Source: Calendula officinalis
Taxonomy: Eukaryota; Streptophyta; Magnoliopsida; Asterales; Asteraceae
Assembly: GCA_963853835.1 (NCBI GenBank)
Contig: OY970820.1
Coordinates: forward strand, 73,590,909 to 73,654,908
Direction: 5' to 3'
Length of the DNA: 64,000 nt
Shown: in pieces, positions 48,262 through 60,109 of the stretch
Numbering within the stretch: position 1 is the first letter of the stretch
How the letters are laid out: the number at the start of each line of letters is the position of its first letter
Notes under the pieces: model-generated
Seen by the model: only the letters and a program-made list of their open reading frames with translations
Told to the model about the DNA's origin: nothing
Databases searched by the model: none
Translations under genes and position numbers: made by a program

Positions 48262-50300
48262 TACTCTCCAGTTAGGTTAGACTATCAAAGTTACCCAGAT
48301 AGTCGTTGGTTTAAATTCTATTATAAACAAAAACAAATTTTGTTGTGAATAAAAGTTATGAAGATTTAGGATATGTATATTAGCAGTTCAAAGAAAGAAT
48401 CAAAGATAGCATTGAAACAATTTAACCATGACTCGTTTTTCTTTTTCTTTTTCCTGAACCGCAAATCCTTATATATTCCTAAATACTATTTATATGACTT
48501 GAATCTCCAATCAAAGGATGGAGCAAACACCTCACGTCTACGTCCCAGGCCCTTTGGTGATTTAGGATTATTCTTAATGTGTAAATCCTCTCATGGAATG
48601 AGTAAATGTCTACTTTTAATGAGTAGATTGATTACTTTTAATATCAACTATACTGTTGTCAAGCGTGACATAATTGGCGTCTTTAACTTTTGTCAAATCT
48701 GACATGACGCTTCAACTCAACTGACATACTCATGTAAGCATACCAGTTGTTTTCAATTTTTTAAGACCTAACATTATAAAATATACGCAAATAATACTTT
48801 ATCAAAATACCAATAGGGCTCACCTCTTCCTCTTCTACACTCTTCGGCTAGAAGAAGAGGAAAATGTGACACTACTCAACCGATGAGGCGTGTCATCGGT
48901 GTGGAGAAATCAGACGCTGCCGACGCCTCCAGTTTTTGGCAAATTACCGTCACGTCAGTTGACACTCTGACTAACCCTCAACTGACATACGCATGTCAAC
49001 AATATTCATTCTTTTTAGTTTTTTGAAACTCACCGTTATAAAATATACGCGCACAATACCTATTGAAATTGTTAGTCCCGTGATAAGTGAATTACTGCAC
49101 TTTTCACTGACAAAATAAAAATTAAGGCAACACTCAACACTTTTTTAAAACTTTTCTTTATTAATCAATAATGATATAATAAAGCAGCAAGCAGTTCGCG
49201 GAATAGCTAAGAACAAATCCTAACTAAAATGCTTGCAGGAAATAGACAATAACATACACTATCTAAGACAAGTTCTGATCAACAAATGACAAGGCACAAG
49301 ACCAGACACCTTCGTTACAGAGATTTAATTCTCAAATCAAGTAACAAAGGATTAACCGGTGGTTTACACTCTGCTCGAAGAAATAAAGGTCTGGAGTAAT
49401 TTTAGCAGCGTGTAACCTTGTTGGGTGCACAGTGAATTCGATCGTTAATTCCTCAATTTATAGCAATTGGAAACGTGGTGCCAAAGGAATGATCGATCTA
49501 ATCCATGTGTGAGAATTCCGTTAGTGCAGATGATATTTCATGCGACGAGCACTACTATCGGAATTCTGACAGTACTTTGTGTCGTCTTATGATCGTCGAT
49601 ATCTTCTAGAAGATTTGCAAGATATTCCCTTTATCAGCGATACACTTAACTTGTGCTTTACTTGTGTCTTTCTGTGACACTGAAACTTCAGGCCTTTGTA
49701 CGCTTCAGGTAGCCATGAGTCTTTGGATACTCGTGCTTCTTCAGATGACATTCAAATTCAGTGACCTTCACTAAGAGTTTTGCTTAGAGAGGTATCTGTT
49801 CAATGGTCCAACGTTATTGTCAAGTGTGCGCTGAACCTGCTACAACTATCTGAGCTGTTGATCAGCATCTGATTCCGCATGGGGAACTGATCGTTGTTTC
49901 AGATAGTGATCAGATAGTTTAGCTGGGTAACTGAAATCCGAACTGGTCAGATTCAGTTACCTACAATCTGAGGAATTGATCCTCAGATAGTCTTCTAACT
50001 ATTTGTCTTTTTATCTTTATTAAATCCCTTCAATGAGAATCCTCACATTGTTTTCTAACTATTGAAATTCTCTTATGGCCCACTCTCCCTCTACTCTAAT
50101 CTTCGGCTAGAAAGATCTAAAATATTTGTTGACATCTTCTCTACACAAAACAAATTACTATTTGAAAATCGATGAGATATAAATAAGAAATATCGAAAAT
50201 TGACAACAGTTTAATATTTGTAGTTTCAGGGGCGTCTCTGGGAATTTGAAGACCCTGTGCGAAAAGATAAAAATGGGCCTCCTAAATAGAAACTAATATA
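48262..50300. repeat. Diverged direct repeat with a roughly 990-bp insertion
   Basis: A segment at about 48715-48850 (CTGACATACTCATG .. AAAATATACGC .. CTTCGGCTAGAA) recurs in the same orientation at about 48965-49069 plus 50061-50120, split by a block at 49070-50060. That block is bordered by ATTGAAAT on both sides (49062-49069, 50061-50068) and begins TGTTAGTCCC like the Copia LTR at 56257, but it does not end in CA. It may be a solo LTR with a damaged end or another insertion. No coding sequence is seen. Confidence 0.45.
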
Positions 50301-50605
50301 CTTCATCCGATTCAAAATAAGTGCTACACTTTCCATAAATGGGTGATTCAAAATAAGTGCTACACTTTCCATAAATGACAAAAAATAGTAGGACTCACAC
50401 CCATTAACTATCTACTTTAACAAAGTGAAATGACTCATTTACCCTTTCTTTTTAGTTTTAAAAATCATTAACCTCACTTTATTCAAAAGGCGTGGGACCC
50501 ATTATCCACTAATCATTCATTTAATCTAATTTAACCATCATTACACTATTTTGCTTCAAAAACCGTGAAAATAGAAGTGTAGCACTTATTTTGAATCGGA
50601 GGAAG
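50301..50605. mobile_element. Stowaway-type MITE with internal 33-bp duplication
   Basis: Termini CTTCATCCGATTCAAAATAA and the inverted ..TTATTTTGAATCGGAGGAAG are flanked by TA. The unit GATTCAAAATAAGTGCTACA and the next 13 bp is repeated in tandem at the left end. Confidence 0.9.
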
Positions 50606-50878
50606 TATATATAATTCATCAATACTACAATATTTGTTGTATAGTTACTTCAACAAAATAATAATAGTATATTGTTATGTTACACACTTAATATGTTATC
50701 ATTATCAATATCTTTGAAATGGTTAGCATGTGTAACATAACATATTAAGTGTGTAACATAACAATATCTTTGCAAGCCCTATTCAAACCATTATCATGTT
50801 TAGCATGCTTAATTAAACGAGTTATATGGGTAAGGTTCGAGTTGACAGTAAATATGTCAGGATTGAGATAATTAGCTC

Positions 50879-51680
<802 letters not shown>

Positions 51681-51750
<70 letters not shown>
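51681..51750. repeat. (TA)n tract, about 35 units
   Basis: Pure TA repeat between two TIR elements. Confidence 0.97.
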
Positions 51751-51754
<4 letters not shown>

Positions 51755-52068
51755 CCGATTCAGGGCAGAACCATTTTTTGCGGCAGAACTACAGAACCGA
51801 CTTACAGCCAATCAGAACGCACCATTTAATAATTAATTTGTTTTTTTTATAATAATCATGAAGGGTAATACAGTCAATTAACACATATCAGTTATATATG
51901 GAAATAGAATCATGCTCTGCTGGAATCCTTAAAACATGGGAAGTCGGTTTCTGAATCATTATCACGTTCATTAATTCGGAATCATAAAACCTATTATGCC
52001 GTTCGCACTCTACAGATTTCCATGAACCCTAAACATCGACAAAACTGAATAATCAATATAGAAAAAAG

Positions 52069-52900
52069 ATGAATACCGAGCAATCAATACCAAACAACAC
52101 ACCAGACTACATGAACGAAGACACCAATGAGCAGCGAACTCCAGAAATTCCAACAGAATATGGTGGGGAACCTCTTGGTAAGTTTGAAGCATATGATGTT
52201 TGAATAAACGAATTAAGTAATCAGTAATTGTATAAACGGTGTATATGTTATGGCTAAGTAGTAAACATACGATGTTTGTTTAATATGATAAGTGTGTGTT
52301 AGGACATTAGGTGTTGACAAAAATTATGAAGAGTTGTTTGTGGATACATTGATTGATTGTGATAGTGAATGACATGTTACGGTATTATGTATGAATTGTA
52401 AAAGGTAATAAACATTTGATGTTCGCGGCTGAATTCAATGATTATAGTATTCAATGATAATCTTATTAAAGGTAAATATTGTAACATACACTGCATGTAT
52501 TGTAAATAAATGTTATTGTAAATAAATGTTATGTGCACTGGATGTTATTGTTATAGTTATTGCATTGGAGGTTTTTGTTATAATTAGGTGCATTGGATGT
52601 TATATGTACATATGATGTTTCTTATACTATTAAATCATATTATATGACAACTTTTCAATATTAGCAATTCACATACAACACTGTTACAAAAACACTGCAT
52701 GAATGAGTGACTTAGATTTGTGTTGATAAATTAATTATGTTTTATTTTTTAAATGAAAATCAGGTGTCGATACAAGTATTGTAGAGCTATTGCCAACACC
52801 GGAAGAAGACGATGACGAAGACGAAGAACTAGTAAATGATGATAACGGTAATGAAGAAGACGATGAAAACAACAATGATGATGCATCGGATGAGTGTTAA
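52069..52900 (+). CDS. Two-exon small acidic protein (transposon-borne, unidentified)
   Basis: Exon 1 (52069-52177) and exon 2 (52764-52900) join in frame across a GTAAGT..TCAG intron to give 81 aa. The N-terminal half is polar (MNTEQSIPNNTPDYMNED; TPEIPTEYGGEPL). The C-terminal half is almost entirely acidic (EEDDDEDEELVNDDNGNEED) and ends DASDEC. The arrangement looks like the first and last exons of a longer transposon gene with the middle deleted; an acidic tail is common in such proteins. No domain is recognised and expression is unknown. Confidence 0.45.
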
Positions 52901-53670
52901 TAATTTGTATTGTATGTTGTTGCTGAAAGTAGTTTGGATTTTAAAATGTTTTGGTTGTTTAAATTTTCTTTGTTAGACTTTGTGTTTCACAAGATATGCA
53001 TTTTGTTTTCAACATTGATCTCATAATGTTGTAGCCAATTTTTGTAAAACTTTATTAAAACATTAACTGTAAAACATTGATCTCATAATACATAAAGTTA
53101 AAACCTACATACTTACTTGAAAGTATGTGACATCAGATCAGGTTACATGCAATTGTTAGATGTTTCAATAAAGTAATCTACTAAAGTGTAACATAATTAA
53201 TAATGTGCATGTAGGTGTTAACGTACAAGTTAACATAGATATCAAATGATTGTAAACATATAAAAAAAACAACCAATATTCAAAATGAAACAACCAGTGT
53301 TGTAAGTAAGTAAACACAAACAATAAATGGGCTAAATAAAACAACCAATGTTTGAGATGTAAATAATCATTGGTCAAGCCAAACACACGCAATGTGGTAA
53401 ATTTAACAACCAATGTTTGAGCTGTAAACAACCACTGTTGTTGCCTAAAACAACCACCGTTGTTAATGAAACATCCACTGTTATAAGCTAATAAATGAAA
53501 AGAACCAGTACCATAGATAAACGAACAAAACCAGTACCATAAATAAACAAAAAAAACAAAAGTATTAAACAACCAAAAACAAGCAACCACAGTTCTAACG
53601 GATTAATAAAGTGATCTCAAATCATCCATCCGTACCACCTACTACCTTGCTGATGCATCAGCCATTTTCT

Positions 53671-54385
53671 TCATTTCCGTCTTCGCCATGTAATCGTACC
53701 CATTATATTACAGAATAATACAATGAAATCTAGCTTGAAATTTATGTTAGCAACCTCCGAACGTCGGATGTTTAATTTAATATCAGGTGGTTTCACCTCC
53801 TTACAACCGGTAAATTGAGCTAACCATTCTTGAAACAAAGTATCATCTTCCTGAACAGGCAAATCAGCAATTTTCATCCCCAAGTTTTCTAACCCGATCA
53901 TTTCAGCAATCAATTCATGTGTTATTCTAATAGATCCATTGGGCAGCTTTATCTCCATACTTTCCGGATTAAAAGAATCGACAACAAATAAAGCAAGCTT
54001 CGTCGGGATGCTATCAACACTAAAATCAATAAATCCGGTGAAACCCATAACATCTAAACAAGCCTTCTGACTTGGATTCAATGTTGACATTACTGAACTT
54101 AAAGTCTTAGGGCTAGATCGAGTGTGAACAAACTCATTTTTAATTGCTGCACGGACACCATTTCCTTCATCTCGGTTAGATGTTTCACCAACCTTACCTT
54201 TCCCTTTCCGTTTACGATTAATTCGATCTTCTTCATCGTCTAAATCTGAACAATAACATACATTATACAAAATACACCAATTTAACTAAATAAAACAAAC
54301 ATACCGAATATGACAACAGGTTTGGGCCTGCTGCTTTCATTGTAATTGACTGATCTCTGCTTTTTCCTACCGCTTCTTCTGATTC
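53671..54385 (-). pseudogene. N-terminal fragment of a Ulp1/plant-mobile-domain-like transposon protein
   Basis: Minus-strand exons 54385-54305 and 54245 to about 53671 join in frame (..PVVIF|DLDDEEDRINRKRKGK). The first part is basic (RRSGRKKQRS, RKRKGKGK), suggesting a nuclear signal. The second reads LSSVMSTLNPSQKACLDVMG, then GFIDFSVDSIPTKLALFVVD and GSIRITHELIAEMIGLENLG. This pattern is typical of the domain that precedes a Ulp1-type cysteine protease or plant mobile domain in plant transposon proteins. No protease His-Asp-Cys region follows, so it is truncated. The family call is from pattern memory. Confidence 0.5.
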
Positions 54386-54514
54386 CTGCAATTTCAAATA
54401 TAATACAATGTCATAATTCAAAACTGAAAACATACAATGTCATATATCCTTTAAAACTGAAAACATACAATGACAATTACCCAACATCATAAATTCACAA
54501 CTACATATTGTACA

Positions 54515-54700
54515 ACGATCAACAATCAACAATCGAATACAGCAGCCCTAATAATCAACAATCGAATACAGGAACCCTAATAATCAGCAATCGAAAACAT
54601 ACAATGTTAATAACCCGTACTCCCCATAATCAACAATCGAATACAGGAACCCTAATAATCAACAATCGAACCCGTACACCCAATAATCAACAATATAATA
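54515..54700. repeat. Minisatellite of AATCAACAATCGAATACAGG-type units
   Basis: Several imperfect copies of a 25-30-bp unit (ATAATCAACAATCGAATACA plus GGAACCCT) in tandem, with further diverged units to about 54840. Confidence 0.8.
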
Positions 54701-55339
54701 TTGAAAACTACATATAGTACAACGATACTAACCATACATGAATTTCGAAGCTTCAATTTAACCAGACATGAATTTCGAATCACGACTTTAATACTCAAGA
54801 ATGAAACCCGTAACCCCAATAATCAACAATCGAGAACTAAAAACTACATATAGTACAACGATACTAACCAGACATGAATTTTGAAGCTTCAATTTAGCTT
54901 TATGATCCTCGACTGACACTCACAATAAAGCCCTAATTCGATTGAGAACGCCCTTCGAAATGATGATACTGCGGTGATTTCAACTTTTATTCCACAAATC
55001 TTCTACAAAATATAAATGATTTCACCAATATCGTTGACAAATTTCAACAATTTTGAAAAGAAAGTAGCGAAAAAACGGTAGTCGGTAGTTATCTTGATCG
55101 CCGGATTTCTAGCACACGATGGGGAATGTCATTAAGTTTAAATATGGTTGGGATATGAATCAAAAGTAAACTTACGATATTACCCCTAAAGCCATATAAT
55201 ATCGGTATCTAAAAATGGTTATTATTTAATATAAGGAATCTTCAAATTTAACCGTAGATCAAAAACACCAACGGCCAAGATTAAAAAAAGGAAGAGTTCT
55301 GTGGTTCTGTCGCTTAAATGGGTTCTGCGCTGAATAGGA

Positions 55340-55342
<3 letters not shown>

Positions 55343-55430
<88 letters not shown>
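55343..55430. repeat. (TA)n tract, about 43 units
   Basis: Pure TA repeat between the 3.6-kb element and the next truncated element. Confidence 0.97.
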
Positions 55431-55433
<3 letters not shown>

Positions 55434-56256
55434 GTGAATTATAGGCAGATCCATTTTAAGGTGCAGTACCGCAGAACTATTTCTCAACCAATCAGATTTT
55501 AGAAAAATGTTTTTATTTTATTTAATTTTAAAGGGCATAATCGTAAATGCAGTTTTATTTTTTTATTTTGGTAACTGCCATATTTTAAATGGTTCCTAAA
55601 TTTAGGCAAATTCCTTTTTCTTTTTAATTTACATTTCCTTAATTATCGAATTCTTAGTTCCCTTTTTATGAAGAGTTTACACCTAGGTTTTTATGAAGTT
55701 ACCTATTAGTTTTTACTTTTTAGTCAATACAATAATGTCCATGAAATATAAAACGTGATTTGGTGAGATTTTTTAAACTTCAACGTCACAAGAATAGAGA
55801 AATACATCAAAAAATACAATAAAAGTACATATATGTATGTTATAATAACTGCTTCCAAATTATTCATATAAAATTGAATACAAATACATACATGTATACC
55901 CTAGGGATGGCTTATCTACATAATACAATGATTACCAAATACATACATGTATGCTACAATAAATGATTCCAAAAGACTCATAAAAAAATTGAGTACGTAC
56001 ACATACATACATGTATACCCTTAATGATATACATACATGTACGTACATGTACCATACTACATTGATGTAAACATGTTAACTTATTGAAGACCTCGTGTAA
56101 TATGGTATAATTCGTCATCTGCATCACATACTAGTATAGAATCACAATGCCCATCATTAAAGACCTTCAAAATTGGCAAAATAGATGGTGTGATATACCA
56201 GAATTTCTTTGTTTTTTCCACCTGAACACCACATAGCCTATCGATCGATTACATAA
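55431..56256. mobile_element. Left part of a fourth (TA)n-linked TIR element
   Basis: It begins GGGTGAATTATAGGCAGATC and continues AAGGTGCAGTACCGCAGAAC, a diverged relative of the ends at 50978 and 51751. No matching right end is found before the Copia LTR at 56257, so the Copia element probably inserted into it and the other end lies beyond 64000. The rest has repeats of ATACATACATGTAT (55820-56050). Confidence 0.55.
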
Positions 56257-57215
56257 TGTTAGTCCCAAGACTAAGTAAATAAGATTTGATGATCGATAGC
56301 TAAGAAGAATAAATATCAGCTGAAGTATGTATCTCAGCTGAAGCAAGTACATGCAATAAACCTTCAGCTGAGTACGTACTTAGTTTTAGGAAACCAAGTC
56401 AAATCAACAGCTATTCACGAGAGTTCATTCGAAGTATATGACCAAAGGACAAAGACAAGAAGAAGACTATTCAACTGATTGTGGAATCAGCTGATAGTAT
56501 CTGCTGCAGATGAAGACTTAAAGGAAATGTTCTTGACACTTTGAACATTTCCTGTTCCCGCTCAAAGAAGAAGAAAACGATGAGGATCTTCTATTTTGGA
56601 ATAGAAGATAATGTCAGTACATCATCATTGTTTGTCCCTCCAAGCATGTAAAGGGAAAGTCAACTATTTCTGTACTTATGTAGTACACCTTTCACTGTGC
56701 GTCAGAAAGGGTACCGGAAGTAGTTGACACAAAGTATACTTGGGACAATAACTTATGCAAGAGCATTTAATGTTCCATGGACAAGTCCACATCGACGGAT
56801 AAAATGTTTACACGTCGTCTAACTTGTGGGCAAAGGAACATGGATCTTGGGCTATATATAGAGACGTAAATGCTTGCATTTACACACACCTTTTGAGCAT
56901 TCATAGCACAAGAACATTCTCCGAGAGTTAGTTATTTGTCTAAGTATTAACTCCTCTATAGTTATTACTAGGACATTGATATCAGCTGTTAGTATCAGCT
57001 GATATAACTCTCCTTGCATAGTCTTCTAGTTTTGAGCGATTTAAAGTGTCATTTCAAGTATAGAGTTTTAGTTAGTGTGTACTATCTATTTCCGCAAACT
57101 TTGTATTGTATTAAGTTGTTTTAATAAACTCTTAATCATTGAAATCTTGTTGTTCATGATCTTATCTTCGTAAATCAGTCTTAACGCAACACGTTAGTGT
57201 TGTTGGGATCCAACA
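56257..57215 (+). repeat. 5' LTR of the Copia element
   Basis: 959 bp from TGTTAGTCCC to GATCCAACA. A TATA box (TATATATA, 56853-56860) lies two thirds along. It contains six CAGCTG palindromes, mostly as TCAGCTGA. The flanking CATAA (56252-56256) is the expected left half of the target duplication. Confidence 0.9.
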
Positions 57216-57217
57216 CC

Positions 57218-57229
57218 TAGTATCAGAGC
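57218..57229 (+). other. Primer-binding site (initiator tRNA-Met, one mismatch)
   Basis: TAGTATCAGAGC, 2 bp after the LTR, differs at one base from the TGGTATCAGAGC site of the other LTR element in this window. Confidence 0.85.
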
Positions 57230-57269
57230 AAGTGTCAAAATTGTTTTCCATCAATCTTGAGCATATGTT

Positions 57270-59010
57270 ATGGCTGAACCTACATCATCAAATCTTCCAT
57301 CATCTGGAAAACCTCCTAAACTCACTCAAACCAACTATCCTATGTGGAAAACCCGTATGTTGTCCCACATGGTTACCTATCACCCAAAACTTCAAGATAA
57401 CATCACGATAGGAAAATATGTACCGAAAACCCTCATCCGTGGTACTTCTGAAATACCAGGACACTATGTAGTGAAGTCTGAGGCTCAATGGACAGATGCT
57501 GAAAAACGTCTTGTTCATCTTGAGAACAAGGGTAGAGATATGCTTTTTCAAGCAGTTGGTGACGAACTGTATCACAATATTCAATTTTGTGACTCAGTTA
57601 AAGAAATGTGGTGGGAGAGGCTGGCTGAAGTTTATGAAGGCACATCAGTTGTGCGTGAACAGAACAAAAACATGCTCATACATGATTATGAACTGTTTAA
57701 AGCCAAGCCAAGTGAGACTATAGCTCAAACTTTCAATCGTTATAACATTCTGTTAAACGAGCTGAAGTCTCATCGGGTTGATAAGGACGCTATGTCCAAA
57801 ATGTGTAAGTTTATGGTAGCCTTACCTTCTAAATGGGCTACCATCATAACTTGCATGAGTACATCTCCTACTTTGAAAGACTATACTCTTTCTTGTCTCT
57901 ATGGTATGTTTCTAAGCCATGAGAGAACCGTACTCAACAAATTTCAACCTCCAAAGGACTCTAAAGTGATTCCCTCTGGATCTTCGACTGCTCTTGTTTC
58001 TCTAAACAAGCCTAGCAGAATCGAATATCCTCTATCAGATGATGAAGCTGACAACACTTCAGCTGTTGGTTTGTTCAACATGCCTGAAGTCAGCATCGAA
58101 GAAGTCGATGAAGACGAGGACAACGATGCCCTTATAACTGAGCTTGCCTTACTTGTTAAAAATAGAAAATTCTTTAAAAACAATTCTGGCTCCTCAGCTA
58201 GAGGCTCAAGTAGCAGATCTATCTCATCAGCTTTATCTTCCAGACCCTCTGGGAGTACACCTAACATCTCTGAGATAACTTGCTACAACTGTAACAAGAA
58301 GGGACACTATGCTAACGACTGCAAGCAGAAGAAAGCAAGTTCACCATCTTCAACTGGTGAGTCCATTGAAGAAAAATACAAAAAGCTACAAGCCTTCACC
58401 AAAAAGATTCTAGAAGAAAAGAAGGAACTTGAAGGCAAAGCTGCTGACAAGGGTCTCGTAGCTGAAACTCACGATTGGGCTGACTCAGGTGACAGCTCAT
58501 CTGATGATGATGAACAAATGGCCACAATGTGTTTGATGGCTCGTGCTGATGATGATGAAAGTATCACAGCTGATGATGCAAGTTCTTATAAATGGGTCAA
58601 CATCGTTCATAAAAAGGTAACCTCTCTAATCTCTGCTGAGGCTACTAAAGCCAAAGACATTGTTGATTCCATTATTTGTGACTTGCACTTCATCGATCAG
58701 CTGAAAGGTGAATGTTTGGATAAACATAGTGCTATTCTACGTGAAAATGCATTTTTAAAAGAACGTTTAATTGACCCATAAACTTTAAAAGAAGATCTTT
58801 CTGAAACAAAATTTATAAACTCAGTTCTTCAACATGATCTAAGTGAAAAAGTTAAAGAACTTGAAGCAATTCAAAAGATTTGCGAATCATGGTCTCGTTC
58901 ATCCAAACGCTTGAGTGAATGTGTTAACTCACAAATCCCTAGTCAAGTACAAGCTGTACTAGGAGGAGACTTCCTTGCTGCAGCCGCTGTACCTACAGCA
59001 GTAAAGATGA
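57270..59010 (+). pseudogene. Copia gag with premature stop
   Basis: An open frame of 503 codons (57270-58781) starts MAEPTSSNLP shortly after the primer site. It has the UBN2/gag core (YPMWKTRMLSHM, MWWERLAEVYEG, SETIAQTFNRYNILLNELKS), a CCHC zinc knuckle CYNCNKKGHYANDC (about 58282-58323), an acidic linker and a predicted coiled coil (EEKYKKLQAFTKKILEEKKE). A TAA at 58779-58781 interrupts it; the same frame then stays open and coding-like to about 59010. The product packages RNA in the virus-like particle of intact relatives. Confidence 0.9.
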
Positions 59011-59139
59011 TCTGTACTACTCGGCAGCTGATGCTTCTGTGCCAGCTGAAGAGTTGGTTTTTGGTTCCTTTGTTAGGTCTACCAAAACCTTTGCTACTGA
59101 GATGTCACTGGTGAAGAGTCATCAGCTGACTCCTCTGCC

Positions 59140-59682
59140 ATGGTTGTTAGGACACCTACTGTAGTAATCGTTGAACCAAGAAAATCTATCTTGGGTTCAG
59201 CACCTGTTGCATCTTCTGTTAGACCTCAGCAGAAGACTAGCAGAACAGCAGGAAAGAAAACTGTTCTTACACCCTCCAAGGGTGAGCCAGTTGGAGTTCG
59301 TACTCGAGCTGCAAAGAACAAAGGTAAGAGTGTTCCTAAAAACACTCCAAGTCCTTCTTCAGCTGCGTCTGTCAGACGGCTGAAAGGAAAGGTCAGCAAG
59401 CTGACATCACTCGTTCAAACTCTGGCTATCTCTGATAATCAGAAAATGAAAGGGATCTTCGGTCCAGTTCCCAAACCCATTGCCTCGCCTTCCACTCCAC
59501 TGCAAAGAAACAGAAAATGCTATAAGTGTGGAGATCGTGGGTATATGGCAAGTGAGTGTGACAGCACATGCTTGAGACCATCCCCAACTTCAGCATGTGA
59601 GCCTATTGAAAAGACAACCCCCGTGAGTTCCAGCGGGAAGTCACAAGGACCCACCGAAGTGTGGGTTCCCAAAAAGAACTAA
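59140..59682 (+). pseudogene. Gag C-terminal segment with second zinc knuckle (frame-shifted)
   Basis: A 180-codon open segment, in a different frame from gag, holds a basic stretch (RTRAAKNKGKSVPKN), then CYKCGDRGYMASEC (59518-59559), a second CCHC-type knuckle in which His is replaced by Tyr. It ends just before the protease segment. The frame change from gag lies between 59010 and 59140. Confidence 0.75.
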
Positions 59683-60023
59683 CTCTATTAATTTATGTGC
59701 AAGGTGATGAAAGCAAACATGTCTGGTACTTAGACAGTGGTTTCTCGAGACACATGACTGGATACAAATCCCTGCTGGAAGAGTTTGAAGTTTGTGCTGG
59801 TCCTTCAGTAATTTTTGGTGATAATGGTAGAGGCTCAACTGAAGGTTATGGAACCATTTCCAATGGATCCGTAAAAATCACAAGAGTTGGTTATGTGAAT
59901 GGGCTGAAACATAATCTAATCAGCATTAGCCAACTTTGTGATGCAAAGTTCTCAGTGAACTTTAATGAATACAGAGGAACGGTGACGGATAAAAGTGGAA
60001 AGGTAGTATTGGTTGCTCCATGA
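59661..60023 (+). pseudogene. Copia protease segment
   Basis: The open segment has the aspartic protease motif WYLDSGFSRHMTG (59728-59766), with Phe where Cys is usual in Copia proteases, followed by FGDNGRGSTEGYG and the NLISISQLCD motif. It ends at a stop (60021-60023). Confidence 0.85.
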
Positions 60024-60109
60024 ACCAAGAATGTCTATACACTTGACATGAATCCTCAAAATCAAGAAGTTTGTCTATTCTCTCATTCTACTGAAGAGCT
60101 GAACTGGTT

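Larger units (their letters stand above)
51751..55342. mobile_element. 3.6-kb TIR element between (TA)n tracts, with gene remnants
   Basis: Left end GGGTCCGATTCAGGGCAGAA and right end ..GGGTTCTGCGCTGAATAGGAC are inverted relatives of the foldback element at 50978. It carries two convergent gene remnants (52069-52900 on +, 53671-54385 on -) and a minisatellite at 54515-54700. It is the only long element of the chain, so it is a candidate relative of the source that mobilises the short ones. No transposase catalytic domain is visible. Confidence 0.7.

Noticed and set aside
48373..48702. 109-codon open frame
   Set aside because: Phe-rich from a poly-T tract, no family resemblance, no upstream signals; regarded as chance.
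54515..54700. Regularly spaced repeats that look at first like a CRISPR array
   Set aside because: Units are contiguous, of varying length and without unique spacers, in plant nuclear DNA; this is a minisatellite. The same applies to the CACATGTG arrays.
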